A DNA stretch of 45,818 nt from Algibacillus agarilyticus (lineage in GTDB: Bacteria; Pseudomonadota; Gammaproteobacteria; Enterobacterales; Alteromonadaceae), in NCBI RefSeq assembly GCF_003286125.1, contig NZ_QMED01000013.1:79847-125664 (forward strand), written 5' to 3'. The number at the start of each line of letters is the position of its first letter. The first letter of the stretch is position 1. A model generated the notes under the pieces. It saw only the letters and a program-made list of their open reading frames with translations. It had not been told where the DNA came from and searched no databases. Below, one piece after another: positions 35,013 to 42,652 of the stretch. A program made the position numbers and the translations under genes.

Positions 35013-35333
35013 CTAGGGCGTGTTTATCTTTTGTGTATGCTTTTTCAGCAGTATTTGCTCTATTTATACAAGGCAGAGCGATTACGGTGTCGTTATTCTA
35101 CATAAAAGAGCGATAAAGACTTTATGCTCCTGCAAAGTCACCTTACCCTACATCCATGTGGGGCAACATAGTAGAAATGGTGCAAATGCGCTGCCCTTTG
35201 GGTTCAATCCAAAACGTTTTGCTCTTTGTTATTGGCTTTTGACGTAGAACCACGATGCCATCAAGCCAATGCCGCGATCAAAACGTTTTGGAATTGAACA
35301 AAATCTATACGACAAAGATAAACACGCCCTAGC
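35013..35333 (+). mobile_element. Complete MITE copy C with 19-bp terminal inverted repeats
   Basis: Left end CTAGGGCGTGTTTATCTTT (35013-35031) and right end AAAGATAAACACGCCCTAG (35315-35333) are perfect inverted repeats. If the element proper starts at GGG, it is flanked by TA on each side within CTA/TAG. It contains one 50-bp hairpin unit (35115-35164) and no gene. It is the inverted relative of the element at 1-584 and shares ends with 14104-14676. It is too small for a transposase, so it would depend on one elsewhere. Confidence 0.85.
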
Positions 35334-35343
35334 GTATATTTGT

Positions 35344-35481
35344 CCTTTGATGTTTTTATATCCGCCTATAACAATATCAATAGCCATGTGTTAGCTTTTT
35401 TGTTAAAAATACAGCAAGGTTAAAAATGCACGTGGTTTTAGCTTGCAAATACGTGAATCGCGCTCGATTAAACTGTTAGGT
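35344..35481. repeat. 138-bp attC-like repeat E2
   Basis: Second copy of the repeat at 29141. Left arm CGCCTATAACAATATCAAT can pair with right arm ATTAAACTGTTAGGTG apart from bulged bases. The right end GTTAGGT fits the attC core GTTRRRY. Its last bases (AGGTG) also serve as ribosome binding site for the GNAT gene 9 bp on. Confidence 0.6.
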
Positions 35482-35489
35482 GTATATAA

Positions 35490-35948
35490 GTGCTCCACTA
35501 TCAAATTGCCGAAGAACAACATGCAGATATTCTTTGTGATACCTTAATAACGTCTAAAGGCTACTGGGGTTATTCTCAAGAGCAATTGGATATTTGGCGT
35601 TCAAATTTAAAGTTTGAAGCTGAATATCTTGCCCATAACACCGTAAAACTGGTCATGGAAGGTTCTGATGTGATCGGGTTTTACGCAATTGTTAAAGGCG
35701 ATATAAACGAGTTGGACCACTTATGGCTTCTGCCAGCTGTAATTGGTAAAGGAAACGGGGGCTTGGTTTTTGAACAGGTTCTTTTAGAATGTAAATTACT
35801 TGATATTAATGCGTTTTACATTACTTCTGATCCTGATGCGGAAGGGTTTTATTTAAACAAGGGGGCAATTAAAGTTGGGGAGGTTTATAGTGAAGCTCAG
35901 AAGAGAATGCTTCCTAAGTTAAAGTATTTGGTGGCTCCTTCCACCTAA
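35490..35948 (+). CDS. GNAT family N-acetyltransferase
   Basis: 152-aa acetyl-CoA-dependent acetyltransferase with a complete GNAT fold. Strand VKLVMEGSDVIGFYAIVKGD is followed by LDHLWLLPAVIGKGNGGLVFEQVL, which carries the acetyl-CoA pyrophosphate loop in modified form (GKGNGG for Q/RxxGxG/A). FYLNKGAIKVGE is the usual C-terminal FYxxxGF-like motif. The acceptor substrate cannot be told. The start is GTG 35490, chosen for its position after AGGTG. It sits alone between an attC-like repeat and a hairpin region, as gene-cassette acetyltransferases often do. Confidence 0.82.
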   Translation: MLHYQIAEEQHADILCDTLITSKGYWGYSQEQLDIWRSNLKFEAEYLAHNTVKLVMEGSDVIGFYAIVKGDINELDHLWLLPAVIGKGNGGLVFEQVLLECKLLDINAFYITSDPDAEGFYLNKGAIKVGEVYSEAQKRMLPKLKYLVAPST

Positions 35949-36028
35949 TAAGAGTATGACGGGACTGCTAACCGTTAGCGGCCGATTTTAGCCAACAATG
36001 ATCAGTCCCTTATGCGGACGTTGAGGTT
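35943..36028. other. Hairpin region after the GNAT gene, possible degenerate attC
   Basis: GGGACTG (35961-35967) pairs with CAGTCCC (36003-36009), with GCTAACCGTTAGC inside. The outer ACCTAA (35943-35948, at the gene's stop) pairs with TTGAGGT (36021-36027) leaving one G unpaired. The layout is attC-like, but the cores deviate from RYYYAAC/GTTRRRY. Confidence 0.35.
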
Positions 36029-36033
36029 GTAGC

Positions 36034-36108
36034 ATGACTAAAAATGATAATTTTGATAGCTTTTTTGCATTGCTTTTTGCTATTTGGCTCACGCCTCTGC
36101 TTGGCTAA
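36034..36108 (+). CDS. Possible 24-aa hydrophobic peptide
   Basis: MTKNDNFDSFFALLFAIWLT and four more residues, with GAGG seven bases before the ATG. The second half could span the membrane. There is no family recognition, and chance is a real alternative at this length. Confidence 0.25.
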   Translation: MTKNDNFDSFFALLFAIWLTPLLG

Positions 36109-36223
36109 ACCGGCCTACGTTTCTTTTTATCTGATATTGTTGAATGGATTAGTATGGATTAGTTGGCAAACGATGTTTCGCTAACTAAAGTTAAAAGAGT
36201 CTGTTTTTATTTTATGTGATTGA

Positions 36224-38029
36224 ATGTCTTTTGTTGTTTTGTTGATGAAACGTTTTATGCCCCAGCTGCTTTTGAGGTATGGCTTGATCTGCGTTTTAAC
36301 GTTGATGGCGCTGCCGTGTTTAGCGGTTAGCGCTGTTGATAATGAACAAGCGCATGATGACGCGACGCCAATCGAAAGTTTAGTTTTAAGATGGTATTAC
36401 GATAGCGTGTCGATTATTGGTTATGCCGAATTTTTAGAAGACGAAGCCAATACTTACTCGTTTGAAGAGGTACTTAAAGCAAACGATCAACAAAAATTTA
36501 AACCCTTCAAAGCAACCGATGTAAACCAAGGTATTAATAACTCAACCTATTGGTTTAAATTATCGCTTAAAAATCCAAGAGCCAATGGTATGACTTGGGC
36601 TATTCACCCGCAAACGAGCTATGCCGACCACATGGATATTTGGGTTAAAAACGATGGTGGGCAGTGGAAACATAAAACGCAATCTGATCACAACCCTTTT
36701 AGCAAACGAGAAATTAGCTATCGTTTAATGAATGCAACATTTAAGCTGCCTAAAGGGAAAGGCGCTGAAGTTTATATTAAGTTGAGCACCGCAGAAATTG
36801 ATTTACGTAATATCAATGTATACATATCTGGGCAGAGTAATTTGCGCGATATATTGGCTAAAGAGTACCTTTTTTATGGCGTGTACTTTGGGTTGTTTTT
36901 TGCGTTGGTATTGTTGATTGTGAGTATTTGGTTTTATGCTAAAACGCATAGCTATTTATATTATTTTTATTTTTTAAGTTATTTGCTGTGCAACATCGTC
37001 ATGTGGCTTTCACTTAATGGTTTTAGTTTTCAATTTATCTGGCCCGATAATCCTGCACTGCATAATCAAAGCCTGCATGTGTTTTATCTGGCTGCAGCGA
37101 GTTTTGCTTTTTTATTTAGTCGAGAGTTGTTGAATACTAAAGTCGCTCAACCCTTTATTGATAAAATTCTGCTAGGCCTTATCAGCCTTTATATATGCGC
37201 AATTGTTTTACGCTTATTTGGTGTGGCTTATGAATGGGTTTTTTATATATCCCTGTTCAGTTTAATCTCGTTAATTTCACAACCTTTACTCGCATGGCGT
37301 TGTTATCAAAAAGGCTCTACTTACCTACTTTTATATATTATAGCTTGGGTCCCATTTTCAATTAGCATGCTGCTCATGTTAATTACCACTCAAACCGGTT
37401 GGACGTTTGATACTACGTTGCTGGCTCAATTTTCGGTGTTATTTGAATGCTTAATGTTGATTATCGCGACCTTAAGTAAAATGAGTTACCGTTCAGCCAA
37501 ATTAGAACGTTTAACGCTGCAAGACCCGCTAACACAATTAGGTAATCGTCGCCGGTTAGAAGAGCATATCATTGCGTTGCGCAAAGATACCCATCAAGCC
37601 CTTTATTGGTTGTTACTTATTGATATTGATCACTTTAAAAATATTAATGATACTTATGGCCACTCAGTGGGTGATGATGTGTTAGTTAAGCTAGCTAAAA
37701 TGATGAAAAAAGTTTGCCGTAACGATGATGTAGCCATACGTTGGGGCGGAGAAGAGTTTTTATTATTGGTTAAAGTGGATGATGCCGCAATGGCGATTGC
37801 AATAGCAGAGCGCGTGCGGGCTAAATTTAACCAAAGCCCAATGACGGTGAATAATCAAACGTTAACGTATTCATTAAGTGTGGGTTTGCATCCACTTGAT
37901 TTTAACCAAGACGACCCGCTTTCGATTGCCGTTGAATGCGCTGACCAAGCTTTATACCATGCTAAAAAGAGCGGTCGTAATCAAGTGGTTGTATTTGATG
38001 CTATTGCCGTAAATAACAGGGTTAATTAA
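36224..38029 (+). CDS. 7TM-DISM diguanylate cyclase
   Basis: Membrane sensor predicted to make cyclic di-GMP from two GTP. After a signal sequence, residues about 45-195 form a periplasmic DISMED2-type domain (NQGINNSTYWFKLSLKN, typical of sugar-like sensing). Seven membrane helices follow at about 205-415 (YFGLFFALVLLIVSIWFYA through CLMLIIATL). The GGDEF domain starts at DPLTQLGNRRRLEE; its active-site loop is RWGGEEFLLLV, and RNDD five residues before it is the inhibitory RxxD site, so the enzyme looks active and feedback-inhibited. The start may be ATG 36245 (MKRFMPQLLLRYG), which makes a better signal peptide; neither has a good ribosome binding site. It stands alone. Confidence 0.9.
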   Translation: MSFVVLLMKRFMPQLLLRYGLICVLTLMALPCLAVSAVDNEQAHDDATPIESLVLRWYYDSVSIIGYAEFLEDEANTYSFEEVLKANDQQKFKPFKATDVNQGINNSTYWFKLSLKNPRANGMTWAIHPQTSYADHMDIWVKNDGGQWKHKTQSDHNPFSKREISYRLMNATFKLPKGKGAEVYIKLSTAEIDLRNINVYISGQSNLRDILAKEYLFYGVYFGLFFALVLLIVSIWFYAKTHSYLYYFYFLSYLLCNIVMWLSLNGFSFQFIWPDNPALHNQSLHVFYLAAASFAFLFSRELLNTKVAQPFIDKILLGLISLYICAIVLRLFGVAYEWVFYISLFSLISLISQPLLAWRCYQKGSTYLLLYIIAWVPFSISMLLMLITTQTGWTFDTTLLAQFSVLFECLMLIIATLSKMSYRSAKLERLTLQDPLTQLGNRRRLEEHIIALRKDTHQALYWLLLIDIDHFKNINDTYGHSVGDDVLVKLAKMMKKVCRNDDVAIRWGGEEFLLLVKVDDAAMAIAIAERVRAKFNQSPMTVNNQTLTYSLSVGLHPLDFNQDDPLSIAVECADQALYHAKKSGRNQVVVFDAIAVNNRVN

Positions 38030-38162
38030 TAAAGTGGGCCTAATCAAGCCAAGTTAACAAAACAAAATTTAAAAACGGTACAACCCAATAGATCAGTTAA
38101 TACGTTCTAGTCAGCGTTAATAGCCACACTAAATACACCCGAATAACAATAGGATTTATATC

Positions 38163-38588
38163 ATGAGCTTTCCGATTCAAGCGACTTGTCAGTGTGGTCA
38201 AGTTTCATACCAATTAAATGCCGCTCCGCTTAAAGTATTGGCTTGTCATTGCACCGAATGCCAAAAATTATCAACGTCGGCCTACAGCATTACCGCTTTG
38301 GTGGCGACTAAAGATATTGAGTTTAGTGGCGAGATGAAAGAGTGGAGCCGGATTGCTGACAGTGGCAAAAACAATATAGCTAAATTTTGCCCGTATTGTG
38401 GCAACCGTATTTACCATTACAGCCAACCAGATGATGCTTTTATCAAACTTAAATTAAAGCCGGTTGAGCCAAGGGCTGCGGTTTTATTTGAGCCGAATGT
38501 GCATGTATGGGTGGGCAGTAAACAAAGCTGGTTTACATTACCTTTGGGGGTTGAAACGCATACCGCTCAGCCTCAATTTAAATTATAA
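38163..38588 (+). CDS. GFA/CENP-V family zinc protein
   Basis: 141-aa protein of the glutathione-dependent formaldehyde-activating (GFA) family. Zinc ligands are visible in TCQCGQVSYQL (residues 8-18), ACHCTECQKLS (about 28-38) and FCPYCGNRIY (about 77-86). Few members have a tested function, and most are called simply GFA family, so I assign no reaction. It converges on the cobalamin genes with 8 bp between stop codons. Confidence 0.9.
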   Translation: MSFPIQATCQCGQVSYQLNAAPLKVLACHCTECQKLSTSAYSITALVATKDIEFSGEMKEWSRIADSGKNNIAKFCPYCGNRIYHYSQPDDAFIKLKLKPVEPRAAVLFEPNVHVWVGSKQSWFTLPLGVETHTAQPQFKL

Positions 38589-38596
38589 ATGCCAAT

Positions 38597-39625
38597 TTAT
38601 GTTAATTGATTAAGCGCCAAAGCCAAAGCGCGCTCAAAACGTGGTAGCTGGGCGGTGGTTAACATGCCAAAACGCAGTGCATCTTGCTCGTCGGTTAGGC
38701 GCACATAAACTTGTTGTTCACACAGCGCGTGATATAAATCGGCCGCTTTAATTTTGTTGTTTAGCGTGACCGTTTGAAACAGTAATGTGCCTTTAATACT
38801 TTTTATAATCGGTTTTAACTGGGCGAGTAGCACCTGTTGCAAGTCTTTTTGTTGTCGCGTAAGCGTCTGTATTTGCCTTTGTTGCCACGCATCATCATTT
38901 AATGCAACTTCTGCTATATATTGTGCCGGGCCGTTAACTTGCCATGGGCCTAATTCATTTTGCAAATGGTTTAACCATGTTTTACCTGCAATCGCAAAAC
39001 CAATTCGTATTCCCGCTAAGCCAAAAAACTTACCAAACGAGCGTAAAATAAGGGTGTTATTAGAGGGGGTTTGAGCCAGTGATTGATTAGGCGAAATTAC
39101 GTCCATAAACGCTTCATCAATAATCAATAAACCTTGCAATGATTCGATAGCCGTTTGATACGTTTGCAATGTTTGGCGTGTGTAAAGTTGGCCAGTTGGA
39201 TTGTTGGGGTTTATGACAACAAGCACACAATTAACGACTAACCTCTCGACATTGGGTAGCTCATCGGTGTACCAATTTACGTTGAATCCGGCTTTTATCC
39301 AAGCGTGAGCGTGTTCTTTGTAACCTCGGGTGGGTAAATAAACGGTGGTTGCTTTAGGTTGCTGTGTTAACCACAGGGTGGGGAGTTGTTTAATAATCGA
39401 TTGGCTACCGTTGCTAACTAATACCTGATCACATTGATAGTAAGCTTTTGCTGCTTGTATAAGTGCATCTGATGGTTGGGGTAATTGTTGCCATAAGGCT
39501 GAATGAATCGGTGGAATAGGGTAGCTTAATGGGGCGATACCCGTAGATAAATCGATCCAACTTTCAGGTGATGAATGGTATTGCTTAGCGATGGCGTATA
39601 ATTGGCCACCATGAATAAGAGCCAT
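38597..39625 (-). CDS. cobD: L-threonine-O-3-phosphate decarboxylase (CobD/CobC-type)
   Basis: PLP enzyme of the aspartate aminotransferase fold that makes 1-amino-2-propanol phosphate for the nucleotide loop of cobalamin. HGGQLYAIAKQY and WIDLSTGIAPLSYP at the N-terminus are family hallmarks. NPNNPTGQLY (about residue 135) and LRSFGKFFGLAGIRIGFA (about 185-202), with the PLP lysine, follow. At 342 aa it is slightly short of Salmonella CobD (364). It is called cobD in Salmonella and cobC in Pseudomonas. It lies 35 bp after cbiB and ends the cluster. Confidence 0.88.
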   Translation of the reverse strand: MALIHGGQLYAIAKQYHSSPESWIDLSTGIAPLSYPIPPIHSALWQQLPQPSDALIQAAKAYYQCDQVLVSNGSQSIIKQLPTLWLTQQPKATTVYLPTRGYKEHAHAWIKAGFNVNWYTDELPNVERLVVNCVLVVINPNNPTGQLYTRQTLQTYQTAIESLQGLLIIDEAFMDVISPNQSLAQTPSNNTLILRSFGKFFGLAGIRIGFAIAGKTWLNHLQNELGPWQVNGPAQYIAEVALNDDAWQQRQIQTLTRQQKDLQQVLLAQLKPIIKSIKGTLLFQTVTLNNKIKAADLYHALCEQQVYVRLTDEQDALRFGMLTTAQLPRFERALALALNQLT

Positions 39626-39660
39626 GATGTAGTTCGTTAACCTTTATAAATAACGTTATT

Positions 39661-40719
39661 TTATCCTGCTTGTCCGGCATTAAGGTTAAATAACACCCAC
39701 AAGGCTTGGCTAAAGATAACCACCGTAATAAAAATGACACTCGCTTGTTTAACGATTTTTACGCTAGCCGGAATGTCGTTGACTTCAATCGGTTTACCGC
39801 CGCCTAAAGTGGGCGATAAGTGTGTTTTACCATGATAAATAGCGCTGCCCCCCAGAGTTCGTTGCATGGCGGTGGCACCCGCTGCCATCACCCAGCCGCC
39901 ATTGTGGCTTTTATATTGATTACCTTGAATAAACGCATTTTTTAAACACAGCCTAAATGTGCCCTGCAAACTATAAAGTAACGTGCAACATTTACCCGAT
40001 GCAAAACCTAATGCATCATCTAAACGGGCTGCCGCATAGCCAAAAGAGCGATACCGTGCATTTTTATAACCCCACATGGCATCTAAGGTGTTGGCTAATC
40101 GATGCACAATAACCAAAGGTGCGCCGCCAATAACAAAATAAAACAGGGAGGCAATAACCGCATCGTGACCATTTTCGAGCATGGATTCAACGGTGGCTCT
40201 CGACATTTCATGTGCGGTTAATGCGTCGGTATTACGGCTAACTAAGTAACTGGTGTAATGCCGCGCGGTATTAATATCGCCATTGTGCAAAGGTAAATAA
40301 ACTTGCATTGCATGTTGGTTTAAACTGGTTAAACCTAAAGCGCAATAAAGCACTAGTGCATCAAAAGGTAATTGCCAGTACCAAGCTAACGGCGTTATAA
40401 AATAGAGATAAAGCACAGGCAAAGGCAGCACCAGTAACAGCCACGCTATCGCTCCTTTCATTGCGCTTGTCGTGTCTAACTTGTTTTTTAACGTCCTTTT
40501 TAATGTTTCTGTTTCTGCCTTTTGTAAAAAAGGGGTATCGAGTGGCGCGTTGGGCTTGGTGTTTAAATGCCTCTCAAACCACGACGCAATATAGCCAAAA
40601 CCAACTAAATAATGAAAACGTTTAGGCTCACCTAGGTAATAATCTAACGTGAGTGCGATTAACAACGTAATGCCTAACGCAAAAGGTGCAAAAAGTGTTA
40701 AAAAGTGAACATCGGCCAT
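39661..40719 (-). CDS. cbiB: Adenosylcobinamide-phosphate synthase CbiB
   Basis: Inner-membrane protein that attaches aminopropanol phosphate to adenosylcobyric acid, using the product of the neighbouring decarboxylase. Several hydrophobic segments are present (LFAPFALGITLLIALTLDYYLG, AWLLLVLPLPVLYLYF). Family motifs include LGEPKRFHYLVGFG (residues 29-42), VSRNTDALTAHEMSRATVESMLENG (about 173) and LGGSAIYHG near 300. The length of 352 aa is usual. It starts one base after the cobC stop codon. Confidence 0.92.
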   Translation of the reverse strand: MADVHFLTLFAPFALGITLLIALTLDYYLGEPKRFHYLVGFGYIASWFERHLNTKPNAPLDTPFLQKAETETLKRTLKNKLDTTSAMKGAIAWLLLVLPLPVLYLYFITPLAWYWQLPFDALVLYCALGLTSLNQHAMQVYLPLHNGDINTARHYTSYLVSRNTDALTAHEMSRATVESMLENGHDAVIASLFYFVIGGAPLVIVHRLANTLDAMWGYKNARYRSFGYAAARLDDALGFASGKCCTLLYSLQGTFRLCLKNAFIQGNQYKSHNGGWVMAAGATAMQRTLGGSAIYHGKTHLSPTLGGGKPIEVNDIPASVKIVKQASVIFITVVIFSQALWVLFNLNAGQAG

Positions 40720-40720
40720 G

Positions 40721-41305
40721 TTAAGGCGTTACCTGTTCAAAATAAGGTTTTGTTGGCGAATAGGTAATGGCCAATACATTGGCATTAGCAAATAATTGAT
40801 AGGCATTTTGTTGTGTTGGCCAGCCAGCGTAGTTCATAAAACAACGCAACGCTTCGCCATGAAAAATGACTAAAATGTGTTGATTTAGATAAGCTTGAGC
40901 GAGTGTTAACAAGCCTTGATAAATTCGTTGGCCACAGGTTATTGCGCTTTCGCCATTGGGTGGCTGCGCATGTGTGTATTGCTGCAGTATTTCAGTGTAA
41001 TGTGCATTGGCTGAAAGTTCGGTTAACATTTGCCCCTGCCAATCACCAAAATCACGCTCAACTAGGGCTAAATTCGATACCCAAGGAATATTCAAAATAC
41101 GCTCACAGTGTTGTGCGGTAATTACCGCTCTACCTAGAGGTGAAGAGACAATCGTTGTTATTTTTTTACTTTGCAAATGGTTAGCTAATGCAATTGATTG
41201 TGCAATGCCCTGTTTGGTGAGCTCACTGTTAAGCTGCCCTTGCAGGCGTTGTTGTTTGTTCCAGTCGGTTTCACCATGGCGGGCGAGGTATAAAGTGGTT
41301 TGCAT
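40721..41305 (-). CDS. cobC: Histidine phosphatase, probable alpha-ribazole-5'-phosphate phosphatase
   Basis: 194-aa phosphatase of the phosphoglycerate-mutase superfamily: LARHGETDWNKQQRLQGQ carries the phospho-accepting His near residue 9, and IFHGEALR the second His near 149. The start is set at ATG 41305 with AAGG upstream; the frame is open for another 19 codons. The neighbouring cbiB and cobD genes point to removal of phosphate from alpha-ribazole phosphate or adenosylcobalamin phosphate. It heads the three-gene unit. No cobalamin riboswitch was recognised in the gap before it. Confidence 0.85.
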   Translation of the reverse strand: MQTTLYLARHGETDWNKQQRLQGQLNSELTKQGIAQSIALANHLQSKKITTIVSSPLGRAVITAQHCERILNIPWVSNLALVERDFGDWQGQMLTELSANAHYTEILQQYTHAQPPNGESAITCGQRIYQGLLTLAQAYLNQHILVIFHGEALRCFMNYAGWPTQQNAYQLFANANVLAITYSPTKPYFEQVTP

Positions 41306-41424
41306 GCAAAAGCCTTTGTTAAATTCGCAGCGGAGCATACCCAATTTGTTAATAAGGTTCAATCTACCCCTTGTTAACCTGAACTCTTGATGACACTAGT
41401 ACATTGTTTTTATTTGGTTGATTA

Positions 41425-42327
41425 TTAAGGTGTTTGTGTGTCGGCGGTTATTAAAATGGATTGCAGTTTTTGCGCAATGTTGGCGGTGACATCGGCTTGT
41501 ACTAAAAACATGCTTTCGAGGTTTAAATCGCGGGTATAGGTTTCTGCCCATAGATGCTTATTAGTTTGTACATCGATGAGTTGAATATTGATTTTTATTT
41601 TATCACCCGCGCGCTGCATTGTGCCTATGAGTAAATTGCTGACGTTGAGCTCAGAGGTCATTTCTTCTATGCTTTTATCGGCGTTTAAGTATGAACCAAC
41701 CGACAAATGCGAGATGATTTTTAAGTCTGCTAATTTAGACATTTTGGCGGTTAAATCGCCACAAAATCCTTCGATAAAATGATCATCTGCTTTTAATTCA
41801 CTGATATTTCGAAACGGTAATACGGCAATGGTTTTGGTTGTTTGATCATTGGAGTGACTGGTGTTTTGCCAAAGGATATTTTGAATAACGTAACTCGCAC
41901 TTATCACCAACAATAATAACGCAGCGAGTAACGCGTATTTGTTATATATAAACGTTTGCTTTGATTGTTTTATAGGGTGAAGAGGATGATCAACTGAGTT
42001 ATGGGCTGAGCTTGTATTGCTCGTCTTAAGTGCTGCGACAAATTGATAACCCCGACCGCGTATGGTTTTAATAACGGCTTGCTTGTTACCATCGTCGCCC
42101 AGTAATGTTCTCGCGCTGTTTATATGGTTGCTCAAGGTGGCGTCGGATACAACGCGTCCTGACCATACTTTTTCAAATAATTCGTCACGGGTGATGACCT
42201 TATTGTGGTGAGTAATTAAGTACACAATAAGGTTAAATACTTGAGGTTCGATCGCCAAACTTGATCCTGAACTTTTCAAACTGAAGTTATCAGTGTCGAG
42301 CTCAAAATTATTAAACTGATATATCAT
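41425..42327 (-). CDS. Membrane-bound winged-helix transcription regulator (CadC/ToxR-like) with TolB-like periplasmic domain
   Basis: One-component regulator of 300 aa from ATG 42327; the frame extends to a GTG at 42360. Residues 1-105 are an OmpR/PhoB-type winged helix (IEPQVFNLIVYLITHHNKVITRDELFEKVWSGRVVSDATLSNHI, then IKTIRGRGYQFV). A linker with many Ser, His and Lys leads to one membrane helix at about 130-150 (LLAALLLLVISASYVIQNIL). The periplasmic part (IAVLPFRNISE, LLIGTMQRAGDKIKINIQLID, LWAETYTRDL) is the TolB-N/FlgO-like module often fused to such regulators. It is divergent from the DUF5916 gene, with a phased ATTAG array between them that is probably its target. Confidence 0.88.
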   Translation of the reverse strand: MIYQFNNFELDTDNFSLKSSGSSLAIEPQVFNLIVYLITHHNKVITRDELFEKVWSGRVVSDATLSNHINSARTLLGDDGNKQAVIKTIRGRGYQFVAALKTSNTSSAHNSVDHPLHPIKQSKQTFIYNKYALLAALLLLVISASYVIQNILWQNTSHSNDQTTKTIAVLPFRNISELKADDHFIEGFCGDLTAKMSKLADLKIISHLSVGSYLNADKSIEEMTSELNVSNLLIGTMQRAGDKIKINIQLIDVQTNKHLWAETYTRDLNLESMFLVQADVTANIAQKLQSILITADTQTP

Positions 42328-42464
42328 GATGACTGACCGAGATTTGCGTTTACCTAGCACTATTAACCCGCAATGATACCTTATTTGGCAAGCGTTGTTA
42401 ACAATCAGCTCTGCCTGTCGAGCGCTTTGTTTTTTGCGAGGTGTTTATTGAAGTTGACCTGCTC

Positions 42465-42555
42465 ATTAGGTTCTTATTAGCGTTTCATTAGGTTCTGATT
42501 AGATTTGATTAGGCGTTTATAAGCTTATATTAGCCAATAATTAGCGCTTCATTAC
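42465..42555. promoter_or_regulatory. Nine-copy phased ATTAG array
   Basis: ATTAG starts at 42465, 42476, 42487, 42498, 42508, 42529 and 42540, with near-copies ATAAG at 42519 and ATTAC at 42551. Spacings are 11, 11, 11, 10, 11, 10, 11 and 11 bp, about one helical turn. OmpR/PhoB-type proteins bind direct repeats with such an 11-bp step. It lies 138 bp from the regulator start and 98 bp from the DUF5916 start. The rest of the gap 42328-42652 shows nothing else certain. Confidence 0.8.
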
Positions 42556-42652
42556 CCTGTTTTTGAGTGACTACATTACTATTTTCCGGCACTGATGAAT
42601 GCCTTACTTTGGGTTTGCATTCATCATTTTTATTTTAATTCCGGAGTTAATA

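Noticed and set aside
29032-36108. Complete chromosomal integron
   Set aside because: No integrase gene or tandem array is visible; only two attC-like repeats are far apart, so at most isolated cassettes are suggested.
41306-41424. Cobalamin riboswitch before cobC
   Set aside because: The gap is only about 120 bp and I could not find the conserved B12-box sequence; a covariance search would settle it.
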